Below, piece by piece: positions 11,599-22,006 of a stretch of 64,000 nucleotides of DNA. This DNA is from Utricularia gibba (lineage: Eukaryota; Streptophyta; Magnoliopsida; Lamiales; Lentibulariaceae): the NCBI GenBank assembly GCA_002189035.1, contig NEEC01000004.1, positions 4,526,001 through 4,590,000 on the forward strand, written 5' to 3'. Below the pieces are notes generated by a model. That model had not been told where the DNA came from. It did no database searches and worked only from the letters and a program-made list of their open reading frames with translations. Positions within the stretch are counted from its first letter, which is position 1. Every line of letters begins with the position of its first letter. Position numbers and translations under genes: made by a program.

Positions 11599-14468
11599 AT
11601 GAAAGATGGGAATTCGACGAGAAACAAGGTTTTTGTTGCTTATTTCTCTCCCTTTGCCTCAAATTACTTTATTTTTTTTTCTTTCTGTTGAAACGGGTTC
11701 TGATTTTGTGGAAGCTCTCCTGGTCAAAGAAATTGATCAGAAAATGGTTCAGTATCAAGTGTAGAGGCGAGGGGGTTAATTCTGTTGAAGATGTTAACGA
11801 GGGTAAGAGTTTTGATTCTCAAAAACCCATCTACCCCCTGTTTATTTGTCGCTACCTCATCTTGTGTTTGTTTCTTGGACTCTTGTAGCTAGAAAACAAT
11901 GGCTTCTTACAGAACCCAACTGGGTTAATAAGTTGGTTATAAAATTCCCGTGTTTTGTCTTGCAGCAGTTTGTCTTTTTTAGTTCCAATTTAATCTTCTA
12001 GGAATGCTTCGTTGCTTCGTCTTTTGCTTCAATAACCAATTTAATCTCCGAAGCACAAATCTGATGAAGCTCTTTAAAAATACGACCTTTGCCTAGTATT
12101 TCTGTTTCAGGTTTACCAGGATTGTTCGATTTGCATTTTCTACGTGTGCTTTTTAACTTAATGTTTCTCTGTAGGTGAAGATGTATGGAGAAGCAGTTTT
12201 CTGGAGAGGGAAACGCCTACTCTCAAGAAAACTAAGGCAGGTTAGTTGTAGTGCTGTTTTTAAGCTGTATTTTCATTGAAATTTGGATCTGCACTCTATT
12301 CTATGACATGGGTCATGAAGAGAATTTTTTTGACTCTGCAGAAAAAACTGCAAAGGCTGCAGAGCATTCCCTTTCCAACGCTCGTTCACGATCACGGCGT
12401 TGTAGAACTTATCTAGATCATCCACAGATCATTAACATACAGAATTACAGGTATGTGTCTTGTGGGCTAATCTTATATATATATTTTCTGTCTCTGGTGT
12501 TTTGGTTTAATGCCTCTTGTTCTCATATTTCCATAGTATCTTTGTATCCACATGGAATGTGGGAGGGAAGTCGCCCCATTGCAATATGAACTTGGATGAC
12601 TGGCTTCATTCTTCACCTCCAGCTGACATCTATGTACTGGGGTATGATCATTGTTTGTGTTCGCAACAGTGATGAACTTGTGTTGATTCCTTACAATTTT
12701 CTGCACCTCAGATTCCAAGAAATAGTTCCTCTGAATGCTGGGAACATTCTTGGTGCTGAGGACAACGGTCCAGCAAAAAAGTGGCTCTCTCTGATCAAGA
12801 GAACATTGAACAATGCTCCTGGTGCTAGTGTGGGAAGTGGCCGGTATACACCATCACCAGTTCCAGAACCAGTTGCTGAGTGGAATGCAGACTTTGAGGG
12901 ATCTATAGGCCTCAAAGCTTCAACCTTTTTTCCTCGCCGCTCTTTCCAAACACCTCAAGGCTGGACAGTAGGGAATGATGCATCAGCTCAGCCTCGACTT
13001 GATCGGAGATACAGTGTTTGTGACCGGGTTATATTTGGTCGTAGGGCAAGTGACTATGGACCAAGTACGAGATCTGGATACAGACCAAGTGATTCTTCCT
13101 CCAGCCATAGGCCTAGTGACTATTCCTCTGGCCACAGAGTGAGTGACTATTCATCTAGCAGGCGGACAAGTGACTATTCATTTGGTCAGAGGGCAAGTGA
13201 TTTCTCTAGATTTGGTTCAGATGAGGATTATCTACCAGGGACTCACCTAGTCCTGTGTTGCATTCTCCAAGGCCCTCGGGTGCTAATGCACCAGGAGAAG
13301 ATGCATACGCCATTCATGGTTATTCAAGATACCATTTGGTGGCTAGCAAGCAAATGGTTGGAATTTTTCTTACCATTTGGGTTCGAAGCGAGCTGCGGGA
13401 GCACGTTCGAAATGTGAAGGTTTCATGTATTGGCAGAGGATTGATGGGATATTTGGGTAACAAGGTAGTTCTCTTCATCCATTTAACTGAGTCAGTTACA
13501 CAATGAATGATTCATGAAGTTCTTTGAGTAGTAAACTTGCTGCAAATTCTCTTCTCTGCAGGGATCCATTTCAATAAGCATGTTACTGCACCATACCAGC
13601 CTTTGCTTCGTGTGTAGTCACTTGACATCCGGCCAGAAAGAAGGAGACGAGCTGCGTCGAAATGCAGATTTCATGGAGATACTAAGGAAAACACGGTTCC
13701 CTCGTGTTAACAATGCCCATGAGGAGAAATCGCCAGAGACCATTCTTGAACATGAGTAAGCAAGCATTCGTTCAGTCCTTGAGATATTGTAAATCAAGCT
13801 TCTTATCCTTCGAGTTGCATGCAGTCGGATTATTTGGCTTGGAGATCTCAACTATCGGATTGCATTACCATACCGAGCTGCGAAAGTCCTCATTGAAATG
13901 CAAAACTGGAGAGCATTACTAGAAAAGGATCAAGTATGCTTCTTCTCTTGCTCTGTTTATCCAGCTCTTCATAATCTTTCCTCAACGTGCATTCCTTTTT
14001 TTCTCTTGACAGCTGAGGTTAGAGCAGAGACGTGGCCGAGTTTTTGATGGCTGGCGAGAAGGGAAGATATATTTTCCACCCACGTACAAGTATACAGTTG
14101 ATTCAGATCGATATGCCGATGATGACACACACCCGAAAGGGAAACGACGAACCCCTGCATGGTAAAAGCTATTAGAATTTCCCTGAAGTGATTTTAAAGA
14201 TTTTGCAAGCTATTACAAGTTCTGATGCAGTAGCCTTAACTGAAGGTGTGATAGAATTCTGTGGTATGGAAGTGGCATCCAGCAACTATCATATGTTCGT
14301 GGGGAGTCCAGATTTTCAGATCATAGACCGGTTTCAAGTATGCTTTGGGCAGAAGTGGAATCAGTTCCCAACCGGTTGAGGAAAAGCACAAGCTGCTCAG
14401 ACTCGAGAATTGCAGTTGAGGAGCTGCTTCCCTTCTCCCATGTTTACACCGAACTCTGTTTCTTCTAA
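11599..14468 (+). CDS. type I inositol polyphosphate 5-phosphatase, CVP2/CVL1 type, with one frame break
   Basis: Ten exons: 11599-11628, 11715-11802, 12175-12240, 12342-12450, 12537-12641, 12712-13464, 13562-13755, 13825-13933, 14013-14161 and 14246-14468. The N-terminus [24 protein letters not shown] matches CVP2. The catalytic domain shows [82 protein letters not shown] and RTPAWCDRILW. It ends in SFSDHRP-like RFSDHRPV and [14 protein letters not shown]. These enzymes remove the 5-phosphate of Ins(1,4,5)P3 and phosphoinositides; CVP2 and CVL1 control vein continuity. An unusual run of SDY repeats lies in exon 6. At 13238-13240 the frame jumps, and one extra G (PGDSP) restores 608 residues. 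Confidence 0.92.
13055..13215 (+). repeat. coding tandem repeat, about 30 bp units (R-x-SDYS)
   Basis: Inside exon 6 of the 5-phosphatase, about six diverged units encode [43 protein letters not shown] and QRASDFSRF. As I recall it, the CVP2 reference has a single such unit (HRQSDYDP), so the array looks like a local expansion in the linker between the two halves of the catalytic domain. Confidence 0.75.
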
Positions 14469-15467
14469 AGTAAGCATAGACTCGCACTGTCTCCTTGCTC
14501 TCCAACAACACCTTATCATCCTCTAATCTTGTCTCAACTTCATGATCAGATGTAGATACTCCCCGCTGACTCGACTCTAACTCTTCCAATTACATGCTGT
14601 TAAGTTGATTTGCTACTTCAAACTCCCACCTGAAGCATCAAGACAGAGGTGTGAAATGTTCATGATCCAGTGAATGAGAGGGGCTTGTGTTTGTTTGTGC
14701 GCAGGATGATGAAGATTCTTTCATTTGGTAGTAGTGCAGGACACACAGCAGAACTGAATGCTTTATAATCATCATAATAATTGTATCCAGTTTGAACTTA
14801 ATGTTTTCCATGAAGAAGCTCCCAACCCATTTCTCCCTTCACAGCTCCTCCCTGCATCACTAGGCTTTTCAAGGCACCTGCATCCATTTGCACATTGAGA
14901 CAAGAACTGTGTCATGTTCATCGAGACTCACTTTTGTGGCCTGATTGTAATTATTCCAAATCGCTAGGCTTTTTGTCTAGTGGTTTTCGCTTTAAGGGAA
15001 CAAGTGAATTGAGTGAAAACAATGACGCGACAAGGGGAAAGCGAAATAGAAAATGCAAAGGCAATGGGGGCAGAGGTTGCAGGTTCTTTGCAGGGTGGAG
15101 AAAGGGAAGGGAGGTGTGGGACAAATAGGCATGCCCCAGAGTAAATAGGCAGGCATGCTCACTTAGCTGTTACTTTTGAAATGGAAGATGACAAGAATAA
15201 GGGCAAGTTGATTACCTTGGGTAGTTCTATATGGCTTCTCCCAAGTGTGTGCCCATGCCCAGCGGAGAACGGGAACTCTGCAACTACGGAAGGTTTTTGA
15301 AACCACGATGTATTTGCAGCGTAGATTGGAGATCCTCCGCAGCAAAAACACTGCAAAAAGAAAAAAAAAACACATTTTCGGTGCAGAAACGAACCAGCGG
15401 CAAAATTATCGCACCAAAGAGGGGTTGGGGATGACGGGGACAAGACAAACTTGTAATGAGAGAAAAA
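14469..15467. other. intergenic: 5-phosphatase 3' UTR and spacer downstream of U6
   Basis: No gene recognised. The first 300 bases are the probable 3' UTR. The remainder lies downstream of the minus-strand U6 gene. Confidence 0.4.
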
Positions 15468-15517
15468 AAAATTTGGACCATTTCTCGATTTATGCGTGTC
15501 ATCCTTGCGCAGGGGCC

Positions 15518-15549
<32 letters not shown>

Positions 15550-15569
15550 TCGGATGTCCCCGAAGGGAC
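15468..15569 (-). ncRNA. U6: U6 spliceosomal snRNA
   Basis: The minus strand starts GTCCCTTCGGGGACATCC at 15569 and continues through GATAAAATTGGAACGATACA, GAGAAGATTAGCATGGCCCC and TGCGCAAGGATGACACGCAT. It ends AAATCGAGAAATGGTCC followed by AAATTTT. The conserved ACAGAGA box (pairs with the 5' splice site) and AGC triad are intact. The T run (A run at 15463-15471 on plus) is the Pol III terminator. U6 is the catalytic RNA core of the spliceosome. The promoter has a TATA-like element and a USE at the expected distances, so the copy looks functional. Open frames across this locus are shadows. Confidence 0.97.
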
Positions 15570-15590
15570 GAACACTACTTGCTTGCTTTC

Positions 15591-15598
15591 ATATATAA
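15591..15598 (-). promoter_or_regulatory. TATA box of U6 gene
   Basis: ATATATAA on plus reads TTATATAT on minus, about 22-29 bases before the U6 start at 15569, as expected for plant U-snRNA genes. Confidence 0.8.
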
Positions 15599-15623
15599 AC
15601 CAATACAAAATAATTTTCAATAA

Positions 15624-15634
15624 CGATGTGGGTT
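15624..15634 (-). promoter_or_regulatory. upstream sequence element (USE) of U6 gene
   Basis: Minus strand reads AACCCACATCG against the plant consensus RTCCCACATCG. It starts about 65 bases before the U6 start. The gap of about 25 bases to the TATA box is the spacing that selects Pol III over Pol II in plant snRNA genes. Confidence 0.85.
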
Positions 15635-16953
15635 TTCTAACTATTCGGCCTGGGCTTAGTATCAGTAGGCTGTAGCCCATTCTCATTATGTGGCCGGGAA
15701 AGATTGGGCTCAGCACATCCATAGTCCATACACGACTTATAGTTTGAGAAATGTTAGGCCGCCTTTTTGGTGATTGAAAGTATTGGGCCAATGAGTGATC
15801 GTGTTGGGCCCTTCGACCCAGAGAAGTTGGGGCTTAAACCATATCTTCAAGAGTTGAAACCGAAAAGTGAGATTCATGGATAATTCAGGGACAATATTAA
15901 AATAAAACTCCGGTTCACTGCGCCGAAATCCAGCTGCACATTCCAGAGCCATCTCATCATCCATGAACTGAATATCCACAGTTTTGAAAAGGCCCATAAC
16001 GATTTCCGACGGAAAAGCCTCAATAGATGAACACGCCGCCACAACCTCCGGCGAGGACCATGCCGGTGCCATCCCAACAGAGCGAGGCAGGAGAAAGAGG
16101 GGGCAGCGTGGCTGAGGAAGTACGAGAAACCCAGGGGGAGTTGTTGGATCGAGCGTCGCTTCGCTGAAAAGGGTGCACGGGATTTCTTCGGTTGAGATCG
16201 AAGATTTAATCCATCGCTTTTTCCACTGAGTGCGGATCAGCAGCAGAAGATTTTCCAGACTGATGAAGCTCCATTTGGAAGAAGGAACAGAGGAGACTGG
16301 ATTTCGGTGTCCGCAGACTAGGATGTAACAGTAGTTGAACGAACGCCGGCGGAACGCTAATATATTACCTGGTAAAGGATGAATGAAGATCCCACCATCT
16401 TCCTCGCAGATCCTCCTCTGTTGGTGAAATGCAAATGGAGTTCAGGGACTGAAGTGGCATTGATTGAATCTCGTTCAGCATACAAATGAATGGAAAAAAG
16501 AAATGCATCGGCATCTATGAAAGGCCACTGATTTTAGAAAACAAAATGCTCACATTCTCTCAACTTGGATTCTGTTTGCTGGGGTTGATTGACTTCCCAG
16601 TTTGCCGTGCTTGCATCCACAACTCTGTAGGATCACTAGCATCCGCGGCCGGTTCTTCCATCCCTGACTCAACTTGCTTCAATTCCCATGTCTATTTCAT
16701 TGATGTCTTGAAGCTCAATTGCCGCCAACATCCAATTCCGAAGAGTGAAAGTCCACAGGTTCTCCCAGTTTAAAGTGTATCAGCATCTTCAGTGTCAGCC
16801 GAGGAACTCTCGGTAGCTGAATCTGGATTATCCTTCAAGCCCAGAGTGACATTGTTTCCAGTTCGAGGCATGGCGCAGGCGGCTTCACTGCCCGTGGAAA
16901 ATGATTCGGAGCCAGAACTGGAAACTGAACCAGAGGCGTTAGCAGTTGAGCAA
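15635..16953. other. spacer between U6 and the IDM1-like gene; part may be the coding tail of the latter
   Basis: The stretch 15640-15820 is rich in GGGCTT, TGGGCC and GGCCCA motifs. A GC-rich segment at 15900-16340 shows no recognised gene. At 16770-16953 the minus strand reads a Ser-rich acidic peptide (for example ANASGSVSSSGSESFSTGS) to a TAA at 16770-16772. It may be the continuation of the IDM1-like protein after a frame break. Confidence 0.4.
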
Positions 16954-19900
16954 TCAGAAACCTTGCCACGATGATCTGCTATCGTCTTGGTTTGTTTGAT
17001 TCCTGAGTTTCATTATCAGATGAATTTTTAGGCAAGTAATGAAAATTATTCTCTTGGGCTGAACAAGAGCCACTTTACCATATGAAAGGTCTTGCTTCAG
17101 CAGGTCTTTTTGCAGAAAATGCATATCTGGGAAAACCAGTATGTTCATGGTTTTCATTTCTTTCCTGAGTGCATCCTCAAGTTTGCGGAAACCGAAAGCT
17201 CTGGTCCACATCCCCATCTGCTCCGGCAACGCCGGGATGATCATGTGCTCAACTCCAAAACGAAGAAGCTCCTGAAAGATCCCACGGAAAATAAGAACCA
17301 GCCAACAAACCACAAAGTTTCACATTGTCTTCATTCATATACATACCCTTTCAATGGCAGCAAGAAGACGGTGGCACATCCCTTGACGCCTGTAGATTTC
17401 ACGAGTAGCTACAAAGGGCATCTCTACAAGACGTGACCCATGCATTCTAGGAGAAACAGCATGGAACTTGTTGCTCTGGAATGATCAATATAATCAAGAT
17501 ATTGATTGGGAGAAAGTTTAGGAATACCTTAAACATGCAGCAGAAACTATTTCATCTTCACGCTCCAAAATTGCTGTAAAGAATCCTTGGCAATTCAACC
17601 GGCTCAAATTCGATCTGCAAGACATGACTATGAGTAATAGCCCCTAAATCATTCGAATTCGGACATGCAAAAGAAGCTTATGAGTATCCATACCTGATAC
17701 TATAAACAGCACTTTGAAGGATGTTGACCCCACTCCTCCGGTCAATGATGGGTGAAAAGCACTCATCAAGAATCGAGAGAGCAACAGCTAGCTTGGAGTT
17801 GCATTCTACCCTTTGAGGAAGCGTAGAGTTTGAGACTTTGTAGACTGGTGCTCGTTGAAGAAAAGACCAGGAGTATCCAGCTTCTAATTCGTGCTTCACG
17901 CCCAAAATCTTCAGCAACTGATCATACAACTGCGGAATTCCAAAAACAAAGGTAAAAAATTGTATTTTGCTGGTAAAAAAAAGTCAGGCTTAAAGAATGC
18001 GAACAAAGGAAATTAATAGATGGAGTACCTCTTGACACTTATGTCTGCAGAAATATACCCCATTGGAACTTGGAGGGGGGTACGTACAACAACTTGACTT
18101 GTGATCTACAAAAAGTGCACAAGGTAATTATATCTGAGACAAAAATTTTGGGGAGAAAATGTCCTACATCAAAGAAAATCAAAATACATACAGCTTTCAT
18201 GGCAGAAGGCACAGCTTATTAGTTCATTGTCATCATATTCTGCAATATCACCACCACAAAATTTGCATATACAATTTCCACATTTCCAATCTCCTGTAAG
18301 AATCTGTAGCAAAAGTGTAAGAGATCTGCTGAAACACCACGAGCAACATCTTACATTTTGAGATAGACTACCTTAGTTCCTAAACAGGGCTGATGAAAAG
18401 TTGACAAACAATTACTGCAGGATATCAAAGCACCATCATCCCCACAAACATCACAGATGTCATTCTCTGAATCCTGACTGTCAACAGAAATATTGTGAAA
18501 TCCGGAAGTTGCAGAGCCCGCTTGCTTATTCCAGGCATCAAGCTGGCAATTTAAAAGAGAGGAACCGGACTCTAAGAAAATGTTCTGCCAAGGCTGTCGC
18601 ACCTTGCTCTGAGAATGCAGCTCAAACTTTGAAATTGAAAGAATTTTACTGCAGCAACCACAATGAATGCCCTCCCTCGTGATCCAACCCTCAAGCATTA
18701 CTCTACTTGTTTTATGGTTCATATATTGTACCTTTTCACCCAATTGCACTGTCCCGGAATCAATTAACCAGGCCAATATAGTTCTTTTTGCCATGTGAGG
18801 TGCGCATCCATTTGGACCAGGGTTAAGCCCTCGGACAGAAGGACGAGGTTGGAAAATGCCATTGCTCTTTTTACTTGTTTTTATTTGCAAGAGACTAGAA
18901 GTAGAAGCAACAGACGTTTTTTCTGCTAATACTTCCGCAGATTTGACTGGAGAGGAATGCTTGCTCAAATCAGCATTTCTGTCTTGATATTTTTCTTCCG
19001 GTTCACTTATCCCTGACAAGTGATTCCAAGCCTTAGACCGAGCAAGTTTCTCATACTTGTGATCGCTGTCTGAACTTTCCCCATCATCCCCAAAACCATG
19101 TCCTCTACCAAAGACGGTCAAATTATCTTCTTTGCTTTTCCTCTTCAATTCTTCCCTGACTTTCTTTTTAGTTTGCCTTGTAAGTTTATTCAACAGATCT
19201 TCAGGTAAACTGGAGAACGACAGTGAGGGAACAACTGGTTTACCACTTGCCTTGTCCTGCTGCAGCTGTTTTTTAAGGGCATCATACGCCTTGATAATCG
19301 ACCAGTATGCTGTTCCATTTGGATTGATGTAAACAGCATCTAAGTAATCTCGGTTCCTCCTTGGCCTATGATCTATTTTCCAACCAGCATCAACCAACAT
19401 TCCCCTAATCTTTTCTCGCAAGATTTGCTTCTCAGTACTTCCTACACGTTTAGATTTTGTTTCTGCAAAATCTTTAGTTTTCGATCTCTGGGCATTTTCA
19501 AAAGCAGGTGTTCCTTCTTCCGCCATTTCTCTCTTCACATGCAAAACTTGTACACCTGGGAGTCCTAATGTAAGTGCTGTACCAGTACCATCCATTTCCA
19601 TATCCACAGCTTTACGGCTCATATTCCTGCCATGGATCCTCCTCCTACCATCAATTTTAGATTTCTTATATTTGGCTCCACCTTCCTCCACCAACTTGCC
19701 ATCCTTATCCTTGAGTACTCCCCGTATTGCAGGAGAAAATGATCCTGCAGAGGGCGGAAAGTCCACCTTTACACAGTCCTCCAACCGGGAGGTTCCGATA
19801 TCTGTGGCCTCAGTACGCTCGTATCTCAGATGCGGAGGCAAATCCATCCGCCTCCTCTTGTTCACCATTATCTTCAAAACTCCATTCTTTCCTTGCACTC

Positions 19901-20180
19901 TGATAACCTCACCGACCTTCTGCTTATGCGCTTCATCCTCCTCCAGGCAAAACTTTCTATTAACCCCCACAGGGTCGTTACACGATACCTGGTGACTGAA
20001 ATTTGCATGATTATCCCCATCACTCTCCATTAGTCTATAGCTCCTCTTTTCATTGTTGGTAATAAACAAACCACTAGAAGCTCCAGCGGAGCTCCTATTG
20101 TCAATATTCCTTTTGATAATCAGGCATCCTGATGAGCTCCTCTTCTTTATAACACCACCTGATCCATTCCTTCTATCCAT
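16954..20180 (-). CDS. IDM1/ROS4-like PHD-finger and GNAT acetyltransferase domain protein
   Basis: Minus-strand exons 20180-18372, 18303-18192, 18105-18029, 17929-17694, 17614-17528, 17446-17347 and 17271-16954, all GT-AG with matching phases; about 912 residues to the first stop. A basic N-terminal half with [13 protein letters not shown] and [12 protein letters not shown] precedes a conserved block ([39 protein letters not shown]). [14 protein letters not shown] and [14 protein letters not shown] follow. A PHD finger ([29 protein letters not shown]) continues into a second Cys-rich segment. The C-terminal GNAT fold shows [20 protein letters not shown] and YRRQGM. Arabidopsis IDM1 acetylates histone H3 to guide active DNA demethylation; this paralogue's target is unknown. 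The tail from about 17100 down looks frame-shifted. A 5' UTR intron probably ends near 20200. Confidence 0.87.
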
Positions 20181-22006
20181 ATTTTCCAAGTAGCTGCAAA
20201 ACGAAACCATAAAATTGTAATCCAACCCACGGCAAACGTAACCCAAATTTTATCATTTTTTCAAAAAAATACCATCCCCAGACAACAGTTCCCAGTTCTG
20301 ATTCAGCATCCCCCAGATCTGAACGAAAACTCAAACCCCACCAAACCTTTAAAGGAAACGAAGCAACAAAACACCAGAAAACAAAGACACAATCGCACCT
20401 CTCAGGAATCAGCGGGTCGGCCCTTCGTCAGGATCGATTCTATTCCCTCAACAGATCAAAATGCTTGCCCCCACTAAGACCAAAAGAAAAGGAACAAAAA
20501 GATCGAAAAAAAAAGCTACAATTCCAGAAAATAAGAGGACAAAACCCGGCCTAAGAAATAGACGCTGTAGAACTTAACTGGGTGGGAAAAAAAAAAAAAC
20601 CGCCAAAGTGAAAAGCTAAACCCGAATTAATCACATGGATAAAATATTTTTATCCATTTTTTTATTTTAAAAAATATATTTTTAGAATTTAGTTGATAGT
20701 TGATATTAGATAAAAAAAAATACTAATATGTATATTAAAATTTTATATTTAAAAAAATTAAAATTACAATTTGAGATTTACTAAATCCTACCAATTAGTT
20801 AGAACACTTTTCATTTCATATTTTTATTATTTAGTATTTTAATTATATTAAAAATAGTAAGAATATAATAATTTTTTATATAAATAGATGTTAGATGAAT
20901 ACTATATCGATTATGTATGGATATAGAAATAATTTATATAAAATGACATTTTCTAATCTTATATGAAACTTTTTTTTTTAGTAGGAAGAAGTTAAAACCG
21001 TGATGATTGAATATTTAAAATGAATAATACTATAAATAAAAAATAAATCATTATATTTGATATCAAAATTAAATTCGAACTTGTAATCCATGTAGTATAA
21101 ATCTCAATGAGAATATTGAATTTTCAATGGGAGGCAGAAAGACTCAGTCCAAGAAAAGGTACAAGTACCATAAGAAAATCTTATATTGATTAGTAATAGA
21201 GTAAATGAATAATTTATATAGAAGAATATTCTCTAATCTTATATGATTTATTTTTATCAAAAGGAATAAAATTGATTTCACAGGAATATTTATTTCCTAA
21301 TTACAATTTATTAACAATACATATTTCATGACATTAAATATTTATATCCTATCCGAATATCCGTATTATTGATTTTATAAAGTATTTATTTAATTCTGGG
21401 CCGGCCCTTCCCTAGTGGGCCTACCGGATGGGTAGTTTCAAGGCTGTTGCCGAAAATAGTAATGGGTGCCTGGTCGCACCCGCCTTGCAATGCGGATCCG
21501 GGTAAGCGACAAGAGGTAAATCGCTTGAGCTTCACATGCTCCAACAACCCTAGAAACACGGGACTGCTTCGAATCTTTTTAGACTCGTGTCAGGGCCCAC
21601 ATTCATGAGTAATTAAATTTAACCTGTAAAATTAATTTAAATTATTGAAATAACTCTTTACTTTAAATTTCAGTAAAAAAAAACCCATAGAAAGTAAAAG
21701 TAAAAGGTTCCTTTGGGTTTTTATAGTTTTTAAATCAGCTTTATTTGTAGTTGAAAATTACTGTGGGTAAATAATAATGAACAATTTGAAATTAGATTTT
21801 GTTTTCTGTGTTTTTACGAGGGCAAAAAGGGGAATTCACTGTTGAACTCCGATCAGCGCCACCCATCCATTGCCACTGCTACAAATATGCCGGCTCCCAC
21901 TTGTTATCAGACACGACGCCAGCCCAGAAAAAAACAGAATTCCTCTGGCGATTTGCAATCTTCATCTCCTTCGTTGGCTTCCCGGCGGCCTCTGTTCATA
22001 TCTTCG
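20181..22006. other. intergenic: divergent promoters and AT-rich spacer
   Basis: The 5' UTR of the IDM1-like gene, with a probable intron, lies at about 20181-20450. The stretch 20640-21400 is AT-rich and holds two copies of a dispersed motif ending CTAATCTTATATGA (near 20955 and 21232). GGGCCGGCCC and GTGGGCC occur at 21401-21422. No gene recognised. The Sec14 5' UTR starts somewhere after 21800. Confidence 0.4.

Noticed and set aside
15159-15791. Long minus-strand ORF of 210 codons
   Set aside because: It crosses the U6 snRNA and its promoter; the peptide has no family features.
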